A stretch of 64,000 nucleotides of DNA from RGIG6353 sp045653035 (GTDB lineage Bacteria > Bacillota > Clostridia > Oscillospirales > SIG627), in NCBI GenBank assembly GCA_045653035.1, contig JAZOLO010000016.1, positions 186,001-250,000 of the forward strand, given 5' to 3'. The position numbers were made by a program, and so were the translations under genes. Below, in pieces: positions 46,720 through 55,788 of this stretch (its first letter is position 1; each line of letters starts with the position of its first letter). Below the pieces are notes generated by a model that had not been told where the DNA came from, made no database searches, and saw only the letters and a program-made list of their open reading frames with translations.

Positions 46720-47508
46720 TTAGTTCAAATGCCTGAAAATAGTTCTTTCAACTGCAAGAGCCGCAGACCTTGGCGAAACCTTCGTGGGCAGAGAGCTTGC
46801 CTTTTCTCCTTTTATGGAGAGGGAGTTCATTGCCCTCCAGTTTACGTTGTTCTCACCGCTTGCAAGGTCGAGAATATATGCCGTGTCAGACAGGGATACA
46901 AGGGTATCCTCATCAATTACGTGCCGCAAGGGTACGGTATTTACAAGGGCTCGGAAAATATCCATGTTCTCTCTTTGCCACAGGTGGCAGGCTGATATAC
47001 CTCTCGTCTTTGCACGGGAGAGCTCATCTTCGTTTGAAGAAAATACTCTCACCGTCGCCCCCAGTCCTAAAAGCATACGAGTGAGCCTCTCTCCGATTCT
47101 TCCGTAGCCGAAAACTGCCACTCTCATGGAGTAGAGCGTTTCGTCGGTGGAGTTTATAATAAGAGAGAGTGCTCCCTCGGCGGTGATAAGTGCATTGTCT
47201 CGGCAGAATTGCTCGTCTGAAAGAATGTCGGTGTAGCGTAGCTTCTTCTCGGTGATTAGTCCTATGAGCGACTCGGTGGGATGCCCTCCGAAGACTGTGG
47301 CACCTTCGGGACACTCCTCAAGAAAAAGCCTTGCGCGTTCGTCGTTTATAAAAAAAGGAAGAATGAGAACAGACGCATCTCCCAGTTTTAAAAGGTCGGG
47401 AGAATCCACAAGCCTTACCTCCTCTTTCTTTGAAAGAGAGCAAAAAAGCTCGTCTATCCGCCTGTCCAGCTTCCCGTCGGATGAAACTATAAGAAAATCG
47501 TGCTTCAT
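46720..47508 (-). CDS. dpaA: Dipicolinate synthase subunit A
   Basis: A 262-residue protein with an N-terminal dipicolinate-synthase domain and an NAD(P)-binding Rossmann domain (VAVFGYGRIGERLTRMLLGL, DLASGENNVNW). It is the oxidoreductase half of dipicolinic acid synthesis. It is somewhat shorter than the 290-300 residues of Bacillus SpoVFA. Upstream a GCATATTATG stretch could be part of a mother-cell sigma promoter, but this is weak. AAAGGAAAT precedes the ATG. Confidence 0.92.
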   Translation of the reverse strand: MKHDFLIVSSDGKLDRRIDELFCSLSKKEEVRLVDSPDLLKLGDASVLILPFFINDERARLFLEECPEGATVFGGHPTESLIGLITEKKLRYTDILSDEQFCRDNALITAEGALSLIINSTDETLYSMRVAVFGYGRIGERLTRMLLGLGATVRVFSSNEDELSRAKTRGISACHLWQRENMDIFRALVNTVPLRHVIDEDTLVSLSDTAYILDLASGENNVNWRAMNSLSIKGEKASSLPTKVSPRSAALAVERTIFRHLN

Positions 47509-47576
47509 TTCGATATTTCCTTTCTTGTTTTTTTCGTCCTCGCTTTCATAATATGCATTTTTATATGCTAAGGCTA

Positions 47577-47610
47577 CAAAAAACTCCGCTGAAAAGCGGA
47601 GCTTTTTTCA
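47577..47610. terminator. Bidirectional terminator between dpaA region and cysK
   Basis: Stem CTCCGCT / AGCGGAG with a GAAA loop, flanked by AAAAAA and TTTTTT, so it works on both strands. On the minus strand it ends cysK. Confidence 0.85.
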
Positions 47611-47614
47611 TATA

Positions 47615-48538
47615 TCAGAACAAATCCTCGGTAGATAGATATCTCATACCCGTATCAGGGCAAATAACAACTATTTTTTTATTTTTGTAGGCATCTACCT
47701 TTGCAAGCTTCACTGCGACAGATACTGCAGCACCCGAGGAGATACCCACAAGACAGCCTTCCAGTCTTGCAAGTTTTCTCACCGTATCATACGCCTCGTC
47801 GGTAGTGACGGTTATCACCTTGTCAGCAAGGGCTTTATCAAAGTTTTCGGGCACAAAATTCGCACCTATTCCCTGAAGCTTGTGAGGACCTGCCACACCC
47901 CTTGAAATCAGAGGGGAATCATCAGGCTCAACGGCAATAAGCTCAATATCTTTCTTCCTCTCTTTAAGGTAGCGACCAACTCCCGAGAAGGTACCTCCCG
48001 TACCTACAGTGGCAACAAAAACGTCAATATCTCCCTCGGTATCACGCCATATTTCGGGACCTGTGGTTTCGTAATGGGAGAGTGGATTTGAAGGGTTTTG
48101 GAATTGGGAGGGGATAAAAGAGCCTTGGATATTTTTGTTTAATTCTTCTGCCTTATCAATTGCCCCCTTCATGCCAAGCTTTCCGTCGGTAAGAACGATT
48201 TCGGCACCGTAAGCCGAAAGAATTTTACGTCTTTCTACGCTCATGGTGTCGGGCATCGTGAGAATAACGTGAATACCAAAAACTGATGCCGCCATTGCAA
48301 GACCTATACCTGTGTTACCGCTTGTAGGCTCGATTACGGTGTCACCCTTTTTGAGTGTCCCATTTTCAAAAGCCTTTTTCAGCATGTATAACGCCGCCCT
48401 GTCCTTTGTGCTTCCCGCAGGGTTGAAAAATTCAAGCTTTAAGACTATATCTGAAAAAACGCCCGAGCTTTCGGCAAATCTTTTAACCCTAAGAAGTGGA
48501 GTGCCTCCTACAAGCTCGGTTATATCATTGTATATCAC
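47615..48538 (-). CDS. cysK: Cysteine synthase A (O-acetylserine sulfhydrylase)
   Basis: A 307-residue PLP enzyme. The PLP lysine is in NPAGSTKDRAA, the substrate loop is PTSGNTGIGLAMAA, the PLP phosphate loop is TVGTGGTFSGVGRYL and the GISSGAAV motif is present. It makes cysteine from O-acetylserine and sulfide. The start is GTG, set by GAGGTGAT. It is a single gene here with no serine acetyltransferase and no leader element seen. Confidence 0.95.
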   Translation of the reverse strand: MIYNDITELVGGTPLLRVKRFAESSGVFSDIVLKLEFFNPAGSTKDRAALYMLKKAFENGTLKKGDTVIEPTSGNTGIGLAMAASVFGIHVILTMPDTMSVERRKILSAYGAEIVLTDGKLGMKGAIDKAEELNKNIQGSFIPSQFQNPSNPLSHYETTGPEIWRDTEGDIDVFVATVGTGGTFSGVGRYLKERKKDIELIAVEPDDSPLISRGVAGPHKLQGIGANFVPENFDKALADKVITVTTDEAYDTVRKLARLEGCLVGISSGAAVSVAVKLAKVDAYKNKKIVVICPDTGMRYLSTEDLF

Positions 48539-48651
48539 AAAATCACCTCACAGGTATATTATCACATTTTCTTCTTCAAATCAATCTTTTAGTTGCAAAA
48601 ATAAAAAAACCGTGATAAAATATAATTGTAATAAGAGAAAGGAGCACATTT

Positions 48652-49287
48652 ATGGAAAATAACTTTATTATTACCGTAGGACGTCAATTTTGCAGCGGCG
48701 GAGCCGAGATTGGGCACAAGGTGGCAAAATACTTTAATGTGCCTTATTACGACAAGGAGATAATTGATGAAGCGGCGGGAATTCTCGGAATGGCTCCCGA
48801 CGAAATCAAGAAGCACGATGAAAAGCCTCCGAGAATTTGGGACTACCCAGGCTATCAGTATGCTAATTACTGGTACTCCGACGACCCCTCCCTTATGCTT
48901 CCCGTAAGCATCAGAATAGCTGAGGCACAGTTCAGTGTCATTGAAAAATACGCCGACAAGGGAAGCTGTGTAATCATGGGAAGATGTGCAGACTTCGTTC
49001 TTGCCGACCGCCCGAACGTTTTGAGGGTATTTGTAAAGGCTGACCTTGACCGCAGAATCGAGCGTGCGGTAAGACTTTATCACATCACTCCCGAGGAAGC
49101 GAAAAAGCTAATAAGGAAGACCGACAAGATAAGAGCCGATTATTACGACAGCCATACCTCACAGGTTTGGGGAAGGGCAGAGTACTATGACCTTGTTATC
49201 GACTCGGGTAAATTCGGCACGGACCTTTCCGCCCGACTTATCTGTGAGTGCATCGAGAAAAAAGCAGGCGAAACACAAAATTTATAA
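48652..49287 (+). CDS. Cytidylate kinase-like family protein
   Basis: A 211-residue protein. It opens with a P-loop-like ITVGRQFCSGGAEIGHKVA and continues YYDKEIIDEAAGILGM and VIMGRCADFVLADRP. The family (Cytidylate_kin2) is common in Clostridia and is usually of unknown substrate. The Walker A is degenerate (GRQFCSGGAEIG), as in other members. AAAGGAGC lies before the ATG. Divergent to cysK. Confidence 0.85.
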   Translation: MENNFIITVGRQFCSGGAEIGHKVAKYFNVPYYDKEIIDEAAGILGMAPDEIKKHDEKPPRIWDYPGYQYANYWYSDDPSLMLPVSIRIAEAQFSVIEKYADKGSCVIMGRCADFVLADRPNVLRVFVKADLDRRIERAVRLYHITPEEAKKLIRKTDKIRADYYDSHTSQVWGRAEYYDLVIDSGKFGTDLSARLICECIEKKAGETQNL

Positions 49288-49294
49288 ATTTCTA

Positions 49295-49322
49295 AAAAGG
49301 CGGTTTTACCGCCTTTTGTTTT
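49295..49322 (+). terminator. Terminator after the cytidylate kinase-like gene
   Basis: Stem AAAGGCGG / CCGCCTTT with a five-base loop, then TGTTTTG. It is moderate in strength. Confidence 0.75.
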
Positions 49323-49352
49323 GGATAAACTAAAGATTCGGAGGTGATACCG

Positions 49353-50189
49353 ATGAAGCACCGCGTGTCAAGCGTTGCAAAGACTATGTTTCATAATTTT
49401 TTTCATCATAATGTGTCGAAAAACGCAGCGGCACTGGCTTATTATTTGCTTTTTGCCCTTTTTCCTATACTGATATTCGTATCAAACCTGCTGGGTGTCC
49501 TCGACCTTAACGTGGAAGCAATAACACACGCCCTTGGCGGATTTTTACCTCGGGACGTGGTAGGAATTGTTGAAAGCTATTTTTATTACGTTGCAAATAA
49601 CTCAAGCCACGTGCTTTTATGGTTTTCGCTCATTTTTTCAATATGGTTTCCTATGCGTGCTGTAAAGGGACTCATGGATGACGTAAGACGTGCTTACGGG
49701 CTCGGCAGACCTAAGAATCCCGCACTTTATTCGGTACGCCAGTTTTTATATACCGTAGTATTCCTCACCGTTATCGTTCTCACTCTTGCATTTTCAACGG
49801 TTGGCGAAAGAGTACTGGTATTTATAGACTCACTTTTCCCCAAAGGACTTTTTAAAAGCTATGATTACCTCATAGGACTATGGAACTATCTCAGGTTTTT
49901 TCTCATAGCGTTTCTCATGCTTGGTGCTATCGGTATTTTGTACCTTGCGTCCCTTGACAGAAAAGAGCCTGTAAAGACAGTACTGCCGGGAATTTTCACA
50001 GCCCTTCTTTCGTGGCTGGTTCTGAGTATCGGATTTTCCTTTTACGTTGAGAATTTTTCAAACTATACTCTCATCTACGGCACCCTCGGTGCTATTATAG
50101 TTCTTCTTATATGGCTGTATATGTCATCTCTGATACTCATTCTCGGTGCCGAGCTCAATGTGGCAATAAGCAAAGTAAAAGAGGATTAG
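49353..50189 (+). CDS. YihY/BrkB-family inner membrane protein
   Basis: A 278-residue protein with six helices. Family hallmarks are NVSKNAAALAYYLLFALFPIL near the start, RAVKGLMDDVRRAYG in the loop, GIFTALLSWLVLSIGF and LIYGTLGAIIVLLIWLYMSS. The function of the family is unsettled; it was once mislabelled ribonuclease BN. The start is the ATG after GGAGGTGAT; a GTG three codons before overlaps that site. Its stop codon is inside the shared terminator. Confidence 0.88.
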   Translation: MKHRVSSVAKTMFHNFFHHNVSKNAAALAYYLLFALFPILIFVSNLLGVLDLNVEAITHALGGFLPRDVVGIVESYFYYVANNSSHVLLWFSLIFSIWFPMRAVKGLMDDVRRAYGLGRPKNPALYSVRQFLYTVVFLTVIVLTLAFSTVGERVLVFIDSLFPKGLFKSYDYLIGLWNYLRFFLIAFLMLGAIGILYLASLDRKEPVKTVLPGIFTALLSWLVLSIGFSFYVENFSNYTLIYGTLGAIIVLLIWLYMSSLILILGAELNVAISKVKED

Positions 50190-50206
50190 CAATGCTAATC
50201 CTCTTT
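50178..50206. terminator. Bidirectional terminator overlapping two stop codons
   Basis: Perfect 13-bp stem AAAGAGGATTAGC / GCTAATCCTCTTT with a three-base loop. It contains the stop codon of the BrkB-like gene (plus) and that of the V-ATPase subunit D gene (minus). Confidence 0.85.
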
Positions 50207-50821
50207 CATCATGTCTTTAACTTTCATAAGTCTTGTAAGGTTTCCTCTTTCGTTATCCTCAAGCTTCATCGAAATGTACTTTATGGTATCCTTCATTTCT
50301 GCAATCATAACGTATTCAAGAGCGTTAACACGGCGTCTCGTTCTTTCAAGCTCGTCGGCAAGCATATCGCAGGTCTTTTCAACCGATGCAAGCTCCAGAA
50401 GCTTCGGCACGACCTCTTTCATGTCGAGGGTAGCCCTGTCAAGATAACGTGAGGTGAAGGCGAGAGAATAGGGAAGAGAGGGAGCGGAGGTGCTCTCCTT
50501 TTCGGTGATATTAGGCACTGTAATACTCATGATATTCTTCACGTCATAATTCGCCTCTGCCGCCGCGGCAGGAACAAGGAAAGCTTCATTCAGCGCTGAT
50601 TTTCCCATTTCAGCTTCAGCCAGTGCGGAGCGTGACATAGCACGGGAGAGTATTTCTTCAACCTCACGGCGAAGCTCTCTGTTTCGCCTTATATAAATCA
50701 TAAACTGACGTGCCATTTCGTCTTGCTTGTCACGAAGAAGCTTGTGTCCTCGAAGGGCTGTAGCAAGACGCTTTTTTGTGCGTGTCAGCTCCATTCTTGT
50801 GGAATTTACTCTTTTTGCCAT
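50195..50821 (-). CDS. atpD: V/A-type ATP synthase subunit D
   Basis: A 208-residue coiled-coil protein of the central stalk (RVNSTRMELTRTKKRLATAL at the start; LADELERTRRRVNALEYVMI near the end, the classic D signature). It turns inside the A3B3 head and links catalysis to the membrane rotor. The ATG is eleven bases after AAAAGGAT; a TTG two codons upstream overlaps the end of subunit B. It is the last gene of the nine-gene ATPase operon and ends at a shared terminator. Confidence 0.94.
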   Translation of the reverse strand: MAKRVNSTRMELTRTKKRLATALRGHKLLRDKQDEMARQFMIYIRRNRELRREVEEILSRAMSRSALAEAEMGKSALNEAFLVPAAAAEANYDVKNIMSITVPNITEKESTSAPSLPYSLAFTSRYLDRATLDMKEVVPKLLELASVEKTCDMLADELERTRRRVNALEYVMIAEMKDTIKYISMKLEDNERGNLTRLMKVKDMMKED

Positions 50822-50823
50822 AA

Positions 50824-52200
50824 TCAAATATCCTTTTTAAGATACTTTTCGATATATTCAGGACGTATACGCTTAAGCTCGGAGTTTGGGAGAATGGAGA
50901 GTAGCTTCCAGCCGATATCAAGAGTTTCCTCGATGGTTCTGTCGCTATTATAGCCCTGTGAAACATAAGAGCTTTCAAACTCCTCGGAGAACTTTGCATA
51001 CTTTCTGTCCATTTCGGAAAGTGCCGATTCACCGAGAATTACCGCAAGCTCTTTCGCTTCCTTACCTCTTGCATAAGCCGAAAATATCTGGTTCATGGTG
51101 TCAGCGTGGTCTTCTCTTGTCTTGTCCTTACCGATACCCTTGTTCTTAAGTCTTGAGAGAGAGGGTAGAACGTCGATGGGAGGCTCAATACCTCTCATGT
51201 AAAGGTCACGGGAAAGAATAATCTGTCCCTCGGTAATATATCCCGTAAGGTCGGGAATGGGGTGAGTCTTATCGTCCTCAGGCATTGAAAGAATGGGTAT
51301 TTGTGTAATAGAGCCCTTTTTGCCGTTGATTCTGCCAGCTCTCTCATAAAGCGTTGCAAGGTCGGTGTAGAGATAACCCGGATATCCACGTCGTCCCGGC
51401 ACCTCACGTCGTGCGGCAGAAACCTCACGAAGCGCTTCGGCGTAGTTTGTAAGGTCGGTGAGAATAACGAGTACGTGCATACCAAGGGAGTATGCAAGGT
51501 ACTCCGCACAGGTTATCGCCATACGGGGAGCTGCAATTCTTTCAACGGCGGGAGCATCGGCAAGGTTCATAAAGAGAACCGAACGCTCGATAGAGCCTGT
51601 CTTCTTAAAGTCCTCCACGAAGAACTGCGCTTCCTCAAAGGTAATACCGATAGCCGCAAATACAACGGCGAACTCATCGTCAGTGCCCCTTACCTTTGCC
51701 TGTCTTGCAATCTGTGCCGCAAGATTTGCGTGGGGGAGACCCGAGCCTGAGAAGATGGGGAGCTTTTGTCCTCGAACAAGCGTATTAAGACCGTCGATTG
51801 CCGAAATACCCGTCTGAATGAACTCGGCAGGATAGTCTCGTGCGGCAGGGTTGAGAGGTTCGCCGTTGATATCGTCGTATCTTTCAGCAACTATCCTTTC
51901 ACCGCCGTCAATGGGATTGCCCATACCGTCGAATACTCGTCCCACCATATCGCGGGACACGGCAAGCTCAAGTCCGTGTCCGAGAAATCTCGCCTTCGAG
52001 GTGGAGAGCTGAAGACCCTCGGAGCTTTCAAAAAGCTGAACTACAGCAGTCCTGTCTCTTATTTCGAGAACTCTGCCAAGACGCTTTGAGCCGTCCTTCT
52101 GTATTATCTCAACGATTTCGTAATACTTTACGTCGTCAACACATTCAACCAGCATCAGGGGGCCGACTGCTTCTTTTATTGTTTTATAGTCCTTTTTCAT
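50824..52200 (-). CDS. atpB: V/A-type ATP synthase subunit B
   Basis: A 458-residue non-catalytic nucleotide-binding subunit. Motifs are DGMGNPIDGGERIV, SGSGLPHANLAAQIARQA (the altered P-loop of B subunits), LTDLTNYAEALREVSAARREVPGRRG and ERAGRING. It alternates with subunit A in the A3B3 head. It overlaps the subunit A gene by four bases. Confidence 0.96.
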   Translation of the reverse strand: MKKDYKTIKEAVGPLMLVECVDDVKYYEIVEIIQKDGSKRLGRVLEIRDRTAVVQLFESSEGLQLSTSKARFLGHGLELAVSRDMVGRVFDGMGNPIDGGERIVAERYDDINGEPLNPAARDYPAEFIQTGISAIDGLNTLVRGQKLPIFSGSGLPHANLAAQIARQAKVRGTDDEFAVVFAAIGITFEEAQFFVEDFKKTGSIERSVLFMNLADAPAVERIAAPRMAITCAEYLAYSLGMHVLVILTDLTNYAEALREVSAARREVPGRRGYPGYLYTDLATLYERAGRINGKKGSITQIPILSMPEDDKTHPIPDLTGYITEGQIILSRDLYMRGIEPPIDVLPSLSRLKNKGIGKDKTREDHADTMNQIFSAYARGKEAKELAVILGESALSEMDRKYAKFSEEFESSYVSQGYNSDRTIEETLDIGWKLLSILPNSELKRIRPEYIEKYLKKDI

Positions 52201-53990
52201 ATAGCTTCGCCTCCCTTTGTGAGCATCACAAATTCTTCTGCAAGTGAGTCTTTTAAGTCCTTAAAGAATTCATTCCAGTTTTCTTCGGGTTCATATTTCA
52301 TCTTTGCTATTTTTTCAAGGGAGCTCATTCCCATTATCATCTTGTAGGTAGCACCCTTTTTAAGTGCCGTAAGGCTACCCTTATACCAAAGAAGAATGGC
52401 GGTGAGCATATCAGCCTGCTTGAAGGATGATGTGTAACGGTCAACCTCACGGAAGGAGTCCTGCTGTAAGAAGTCCTCACGCACAGCCCTTGCACATTCA
52501 AGCGTAAGTCTGTCCTTTTCGCCAAGGGCATCAAAGCCGATAAGTCTAACTATTTCCTGAAGCTCGGACTCCTCGCCAAGTATCGCCTTAACCTCTCTTA
52601 CGTGTGCCGACCACTCGTCGTTTACCTTTTCGTTGTAGTAAAGAAAAGCCTTGTCCTCGTAAAGGGAATAGCTCTTAAGCCAGTCGATAGCAGGGAAGTG
52701 ACGTCTGTATGCAAGGTCTGCGGAAAGTCCCCAGAACACCTTCACTATACGGAGTGTTGCCTGTGAAACAGGCTCGGAGGTATCACCGCCGGGAGGGGAA
52801 ACCGCACCGATAGCGGTAATAGCACCCATTCTTTCACCGCCGAGACATCTCACAACACCTGCTCTTTCATAGAACTCGGCAAGACGTGTTGAAAGGTATG
52901 CAGGGTATCCTTCTTCACCCGGCATTTCTTCAAGTCGTCCCGACATTTCACGAAGCGCCTCTGCCCAGCGTGAGGTGGAGTCTGCTATAATTGCTACCTT
53001 GTAGCCCATATCTCTGAAATATTCTGCAATGGTAATACCCGTGTAAATAGATGCCTCACGGGCTGCAACGGGCATGTCGGAGGTATTTGCTATAAGAACG
53101 GTTCTTTTCATAATGGAGAGACCTGTTCTCGGGTCGTGAAGCTCTGGAAATTCCTTTAAAACGTCGGTCATTTCGTTTCCACGCTCTCCACAGCCGATGT
53201 ATATAATTATGTCGGCATCAGCCCACTTTGCAATCTGGTGCTGAGTAACGGTCTTACCCGAGCCGAAAGGACCTGGTATAGCCGCAACGCCACCCTTTGT
53301 AATGGGGAAAAGTGAGTCGATAACACGCTGCCCTGTTATCATGGGTTCAGATGGAACAAGCTTTTCCGTGTAGGGACGGCGACGGCGTACAGGCCACTTC
53401 TGAAGCATTGCAATATCAACCGTTTCACCGCTGTCGGTCTTGATTTTAGCAACCGTTTCGGTAATGGTAGCCTCACCCTCGAATATCCATACAACCTCAC
53501 CCGACATAGCAGGAGGTAGCATAATCTTCTGGATTACGGCAGGTGTTTCCTCAACCTCACCGAGAACACTTCCTCCGCTTACTCTGTCACCGATTTTAGA
53601 AACAGGCTTGAAGGTCCATTTCTTTTCACGGTCAAGCTTGGGGAGGTCGATACCTCTCGGAATACGGGAGCCTGACGTATGATAAATCTTTTCAAGAGGT
53701 CTTTCTATTCCGTCAAAGATGCCCTCAATCAGTCCGGGGGCTAGCTCTACCGAGAGAGGCTCGCCTGTGAAATAAACCTTTTCACCGGGGCCTATTCCTG
53801 TGGTGTCCTCGTAAACCTGAATAGAGGCACGGTCGCCTCTGAGTTCTATGACCTCACCTATAAGCTTCTTTTCACTTACCCGAACAACGTCGTACATCTG
53901 CACGTCTCTCATGCCTGTTGCAACAATAAGAGGACCTGCAACCTTGTATATTGTACCGACGTTTTCGGTGGATTTTGTCAAAGTATCCAT
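52197..53990 (-). CDS. atpA: V/A-type ATP synthase catalytic subunit A
   Basis: A 597-residue catalytic subunit. Walker A is GPFGSGKT near residue 235. The long non-homologous region of V/A subunits (about residues 115-195) is present, and ADSTSRWAEALREMSGRLEE and ERAG follow. It hydrolyses or makes ATP. The start used is the ATG ten bases after AAAGG; another ATG six codons upstream overlaps the ribosome binding region. Confidence 0.96.
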   Translation of the reverse strand: MDTLTKSTENVGTIYKVAGPLIVATGMRDVQMYDVVRVSEKKLIGEVIELRGDRASIQVYEDTTGIGPGEKVYFTGEPLSVELAPGLIEGIFDGIERPLEKIYHTSGSRIPRGIDLPKLDREKKWTFKPVSKIGDRVSGGSVLGEVEETPAVIQKIMLPPAMSGEVVWIFEGEATITETVAKIKTDSGETVDIAMLQKWPVRRRRPYTEKLVPSEPMITGQRVIDSLFPITKGGVAAIPGPFGSGKTVTQHQIAKWADADIIIYIGCGERGNEMTDVLKEFPELHDPRTGLSIMKRTVLIANTSDMPVAAREASIYTGITIAEYFRDMGYKVAIIADSTSRWAEALREMSGRLEEMPGEEGYPAYLSTRLAEFYERAGVVRCLGGERMGAITAIGAVSPPGGDTSEPVSQATLRIVKVFWGLSADLAYRRHFPAIDWLKSYSLYEDKAFLYYNEKVNDEWSAHVREVKAILGEESELQEIVRLIGFDALGEKDRLTLECARAVREDFLQQDSFREVDRYTSSFKQADMLTAILLWYKGSLTALKKGATYKMIMGMSSLEKIAKMKYEPEENWNEFFKDLKDSLAEEFVMLTKGGEAI

Positions 53991-54011
53991 TAAAAATCTA
54001 CCTTTCACTTT

Positions 54012-54332
54012 TTACTTATCAAAAATATTCGTACCTATCGCCTTTTCCATATTGCGGATAATGTTCTTTTCCCCGATGTGCATAGAACCTGAACGGTCGG
54101 GAATGGGAATAAGGGAGGGATACGCACTCTCCCTGTATTTTTCCGCAAGGTCGGGAAGCTCTCGGAATAGCGCTTCGGTTATATAAATTATTTTATAGCC
54201 CTCCTGCACAAGCTCCATAACGGCACTCTGGGCATCTTTTGGAGTATCCGCCTCTTTTACCGTAATACCTACGGCAGAGAAAATAATAACCGATGCTCTG
54301 TCGCCGATTACGGCAATTTTCGTTTCAGCCAT
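54012..54332 (-). CDS. atpF: V/A-type ATP synthase subunit F
   Basis: A 106-residue CheY-like stalk protein (IAVIGDRASVIIFSAVGITV; YKIIYITEALFRELPDL; PIPDRSGSMHIGEKNI). It binds subunit D in the central stalk and affects ATP hydrolysis. It overlaps the subunit C gene by one base (TAATG) and precedes subunit A by 21 bases. Confidence 0.93.
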   Translation of the reverse strand: MAETKIAVIGDRASVIIFSAVGITVKEADTPKDAQSAVMELVQEGYKIIYITEALFRELPDLAEKYRESAYPSLIPIPDRSGSMHIGEKNIIRNMEKAIGTNIFDK

Positions 54333-55183
54333 TATTTTTCGCCTCCTGTTCTGAGAGTCTTTTCAAGAGCAAGACGGCGAAGAGTTGCACTCTCGTTTTT
54401 CTTTGCAAAAAAGTATTCTGCAATAGGTGCAAAGTTCTCACCTGTCCTAAGGTCGTCCATAGCACGAAGAGTTCTTTCTTCACTATCTAATATAACCTTT
54501 TCGACATTCTCCTTTTCAAAATCGGGAGACGTGTAGCTTACGGGGAGAAGGTATTTTTTCGCACTCTCGGTGTCCCGTCCCATTGCCATAAGTCTTGCCA
54601 CGGCAGAGCGGTTTTGTGACTCACCGTAAATAAGAAGCATATTGTAAAGGGCACGGCTTTCCTTCTTTGCTCTTTCGAGAGTGTGAAGGAATATTGCCCT
54701 GTCGCAGACGGAGGAGAGGACAAATGGGTCCTTTTCGTTCTCGTATTCCGCCATTTCACCGTTTACCGTTTCGGATATCAGCGTAAAGTCCCAAGCCTCA
54801 ACCGAGCCTCTTATGATTTCCACGGGAATACTACCCGAAGAAAGCGCAAGGTGTGATATGTCACGACCGAGAAGTCTGCCTTTAACGTATAGCTTTAAGT
54901 TTGTGGCATCGTCCTCGAAGAACAAAAGGTCGGTAAGACTTTTGTCGGGAGATATGTCCTTGATAAAGTCTGCTGCATAAGACAGCTCCTTTTCTATTCT
55001 TTCATTTATATTTCCCTCAAACCCCTGTGCCCAGCCAAACTCGGAAAGCCGTTTTTCAAAGTCACGGTAATTTGACTCGGAAAGGGCTTTTAACTGTTCC
55101 TTTGTCAGCGGGGGATGAGAGGAGGCTTTTATACATCCTATGGCATATTCATAGGATTTTCCCTCAAATTCATTTACTATCAT
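54332..55183 (-). CDS. atpC: V/A-type ATP synthase subunit C
   Basis: A 283-residue helical protein of the vATP-synt_AC39 family (SYEYAIGCIKASS; LTDLLFFEDDATNLKLYVKGRL; RTLRAMDDLRTGENFAPIAEYFFAKKNE). It is shorter than the usual 330 or so but the ends match. It forms the funnel joining the stalk to the proteolipid ring. It overlaps subunit E by ATGA. Confidence 0.9.
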   Translation of the reverse strand: MIVNEFEGKSYEYAIGCIKASSHPPLTKEQLKALSESNYRDFEKRLSEFGWAQGFEGNINERIEKELSYAADFIKDISPDKSLTDLLFFEDDATNLKLYVKGRLLGRDISHLALSSGSIPVEIIRGSVEAWDFTLISETVNGEMAEYENEKDPFVLSSVCDRAIFLHTLERAKKESRALYNMLLIYGESQNRSAVARLMAMGRDTESAKKYLLPVSYTSPDFEKENVEKVILDSEERTLRAMDDLRTGENFAPIAEYFFAKKNESATLRRLALEKTLRTGGEK

Positions 55184-55773
55184 TTAGCTTCTCCGCTTTC
55201 AAAAAGACTATTGTAAACTACCTTTTCGTTTTGTGTAAATACTTCATCAAGAATGGCGTCAAGGGAAAAATCAACGTCATAAATATCCGAACAAAGAATG
55301 AAGCCCGAGGAAAGGGGAGCGTCATTCTCCGATGTTTTTATTTTAATATTTCCTGCCTTTTCAAGTAAAGCGACGTTTTTTTCAAGTATTTTCCTGTGAA
55401 TGGGTGAGGGGATAAGAGTAAACTCGCCCGAAAGCCCCGATGCCTCCACGTTTTTTACGAAAATTCGCATAAGAGCCTTTTCGTCAGAATTTTCAAGCTT
55501 TTTCAAGGCAAGGCTTTTAACCTCTGTCATAAGAGAACGCTTTACTCCAAGACCCTCAAGCTTTGCCTTTTGCGTTGCTCCCTGTAGAATACCACGGCGA
55601 AGGGTGTCGGCGTTTCTTTTGGCAGTGTCAAGAATTTTTTCCTCACGCACTTTTGCCTCGGCTAAAATTTCAGCATATTTCTTTTCCGCTTCCTTTTGTG
55701 CCTCTGCAAGAATTGTTTCGGCACTTTCCCTTGCCTTTTCCTCTATTTTTAACGTTACTGTTTCTGCACTCAT
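55180..55773 (-). CDS. atpE: V/A-type ATP synthase subunit E
   Basis: A 197-residue peripheral-stalk protein. The N-terminal half is a long helix rich in Ala, Glu and Lys (ESAETILAEAQKEAEKKYAE) and the C-terminal half is a globular domain (SLFESGEA end). With subunit G/H it forms the stator that resists rotation. It is 15 bases downstream of the rotor gene. Confidence 0.9.
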   Translation of the reverse strand: MSAETVTLKIEEKARESAETILAEAQKEAEKKYAEILAEAKVREEKILDTAKRNADTLRRGILQGATQKAKLEGLGVKRSLMTEVKSLALKKLENSDEKALMRIFVKNVEASGLSGEFTLIPSPIHRKILEKNVALLEKAGNIKIKTSENDAPLSSGFILCSDIYDVDFSLDAILDEVFTQNEKVVYNSLFESGEAK

Positions 55774-55788
55774 TTTAGTCCCCTCGGC

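Noticed and set aside
49353..50189. Ribonuclease BN label for the BrkB-like protein
   Set aside because: The family was misnamed in the past; the protein is a six-helix membrane protein without nuclease motifs.
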